Shown here piece by piece: positions 63,760 to 64,000 of a stretch of DNA of 64,000 nt (position 1 is the stretch's first letter; each line of letters opens with the position of its first letter). The stretch covers positions 1 through 64,000 of the forward strand of contig VGZC01000007.1 in the NCBI GenBank assembly GCA_016872725.1, in the 5' to 3' direction. Source of the DNA: Planctomycetota bacterium (GTDB lineage Bacteria > Planctomycetota > Planctomycetia > Pirellulales > Pirellulaceae). The notes below the pieces were generated by a model. The model ran no database searches. It was not told where the DNA came from and saw only the letters and a program-made list of their open reading frames with translations. Both the position numbers and the translations under genes were made by a program.

Positions 63760-64000
63760 TCAACGGCTCGGCCGCTCGCCGCCGAACGCCTCGAACGCCT
63801 CGAACGCCGGGTCGCCGCCCGAACGCAGGAACGCGAGCAGATCGAGGATCTCGTCCCGGCTCAGCGAATCCACAAGTCCGTTGGGCATCATCGACACGGT
63901 CGCCACGTGCTGGCTTTCGATTTCCCCGCGGCGCACGTCCGCGAAACGGCCCGGGTCGAGCATGTCCGTGACGACCATCAGACGATCGTTGCTCAGATTG
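63760..64000 (-). CDS. C-terminal end of a PVC-type cytochrome/haem-binding protein (5' part outside window)
   Basis: The frame is open from the window edge and reads NLSNDRLMVVTDMLDPGRFA, then VRRGEIESQHVATVSMMPNG, then LVDSLSRDEILDLLAFLRSGG. This is the classic end of planctomycete PVC-type haem-binding proteins (SMMP-GL.D.L...EILDLLA.L.SGG). At least 79 residues are visible and there is no haem motif in this part. It is transcribed toward the ThuA/pentahaem gene with a 66-bp gap, so the two are probably an operon. Confidence 0.8.
   Translation of the reverse strand, partial: NLSNDRLMVVTDMLDPGRFADVRRGEIESQHVATVSMMPNGLVDSLSRDEILDLLAFLRSGGDPAFEAFEAFGGERPSR

Overview
The window is GC-rich bacterial DNA that most resembles a planctomycete (Planctomycetota, probably Isosphaerales/Gemmatales-like). 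The evidence is the protein families present: a very large ThuA/PVC-type multihaem cytochrome, a HINT-domain membrane protein, a membrane protein with a short DnaJ-like N-terminus, a GlmU-like hexapeptide protein, twin-arginine Gfo/Idh/MocA and acetylxylan-esterase-like proteins, a GroEL-GroES-GroEL cluster, and lpxC/lpxA lipid A genes. The taxon is an inference from families; no rRNA or tRNA gene was recognised.

Region by region: 1-1600 is an accessory patch with a HINT-domain gene running off the left edge, a possible foreign 3' coding tail, an IS66-like fragment, the 3' end (domains V and VI) of a group II intron, and short tandem repeats. 1582-4644 is a three-gene minus-strand cluster that looks like hydroxyproline catabolism (2-epimerase, D-amino-acid oxidase-type flavoenzyme, DHDPS-like deaminase). 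4782-12343 holds a 43-residue zinc-ribbon protein, a Na+/solute symporter, a secreted two-domain hydrolase, a Tat-exported oxidoreductase and an MFS transporter. 12378-24194 is mostly housekeeping and signalling: exonuclease, diguanylate cyclase, sugar nucleotidyltransferase, metF, the main sigma factor, a haemolysin III protein, a BT1-like transporter and a NatA/NatB-CPBP exporter. 24230-31852 carries an amidohydrolase (possibly of the futalosine pathway), hisG, hisE, miaA, aspS and pgk. 32250-35973 is an envelope operon (OmpH/Skp, lpxC, lpxA, gnnA-like). 36046-43737 is a minus-strand chaperone block: groEL, groES, groEL, a terminator, dnaJ, grpE, then fmdB-like, yacG and a membrane protein. 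44072-48966 is an aspartate-family operon (hom, an ApgM-like putative homoserine kinase, a four-ACT aspartokinase) followed by a bifunctional-nuclease gene. 49076-64000 holds a repeat-bearing DnaJ-like membrane protein, a 2043-residue alpha-2-macroglobulin, a 2135-residue ThuA/LamG/pentahaem protein, and the end of a PVC-type cytochrome running off the right edge.

The most unusual feature is a recurring arrangement: short perfect or near-perfect tandem repeats (7, 15, 18, 25, 36 and 6 bp units) sit at gene 3' ends. At four genes (the flavoenzyme at 1582, hisG, aspS, the membrane protein at 36046) the stop codon itself lies inside a repeat unit. Some units are perfect hairpins. Two unrelated genes end at a TAG supplied by the same dispersed repeat family. 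This could be repeat-mediated remodelling of gene ends, or stop-plus-hairpin modules. The mechanism is inference; the repeats are directly visible.
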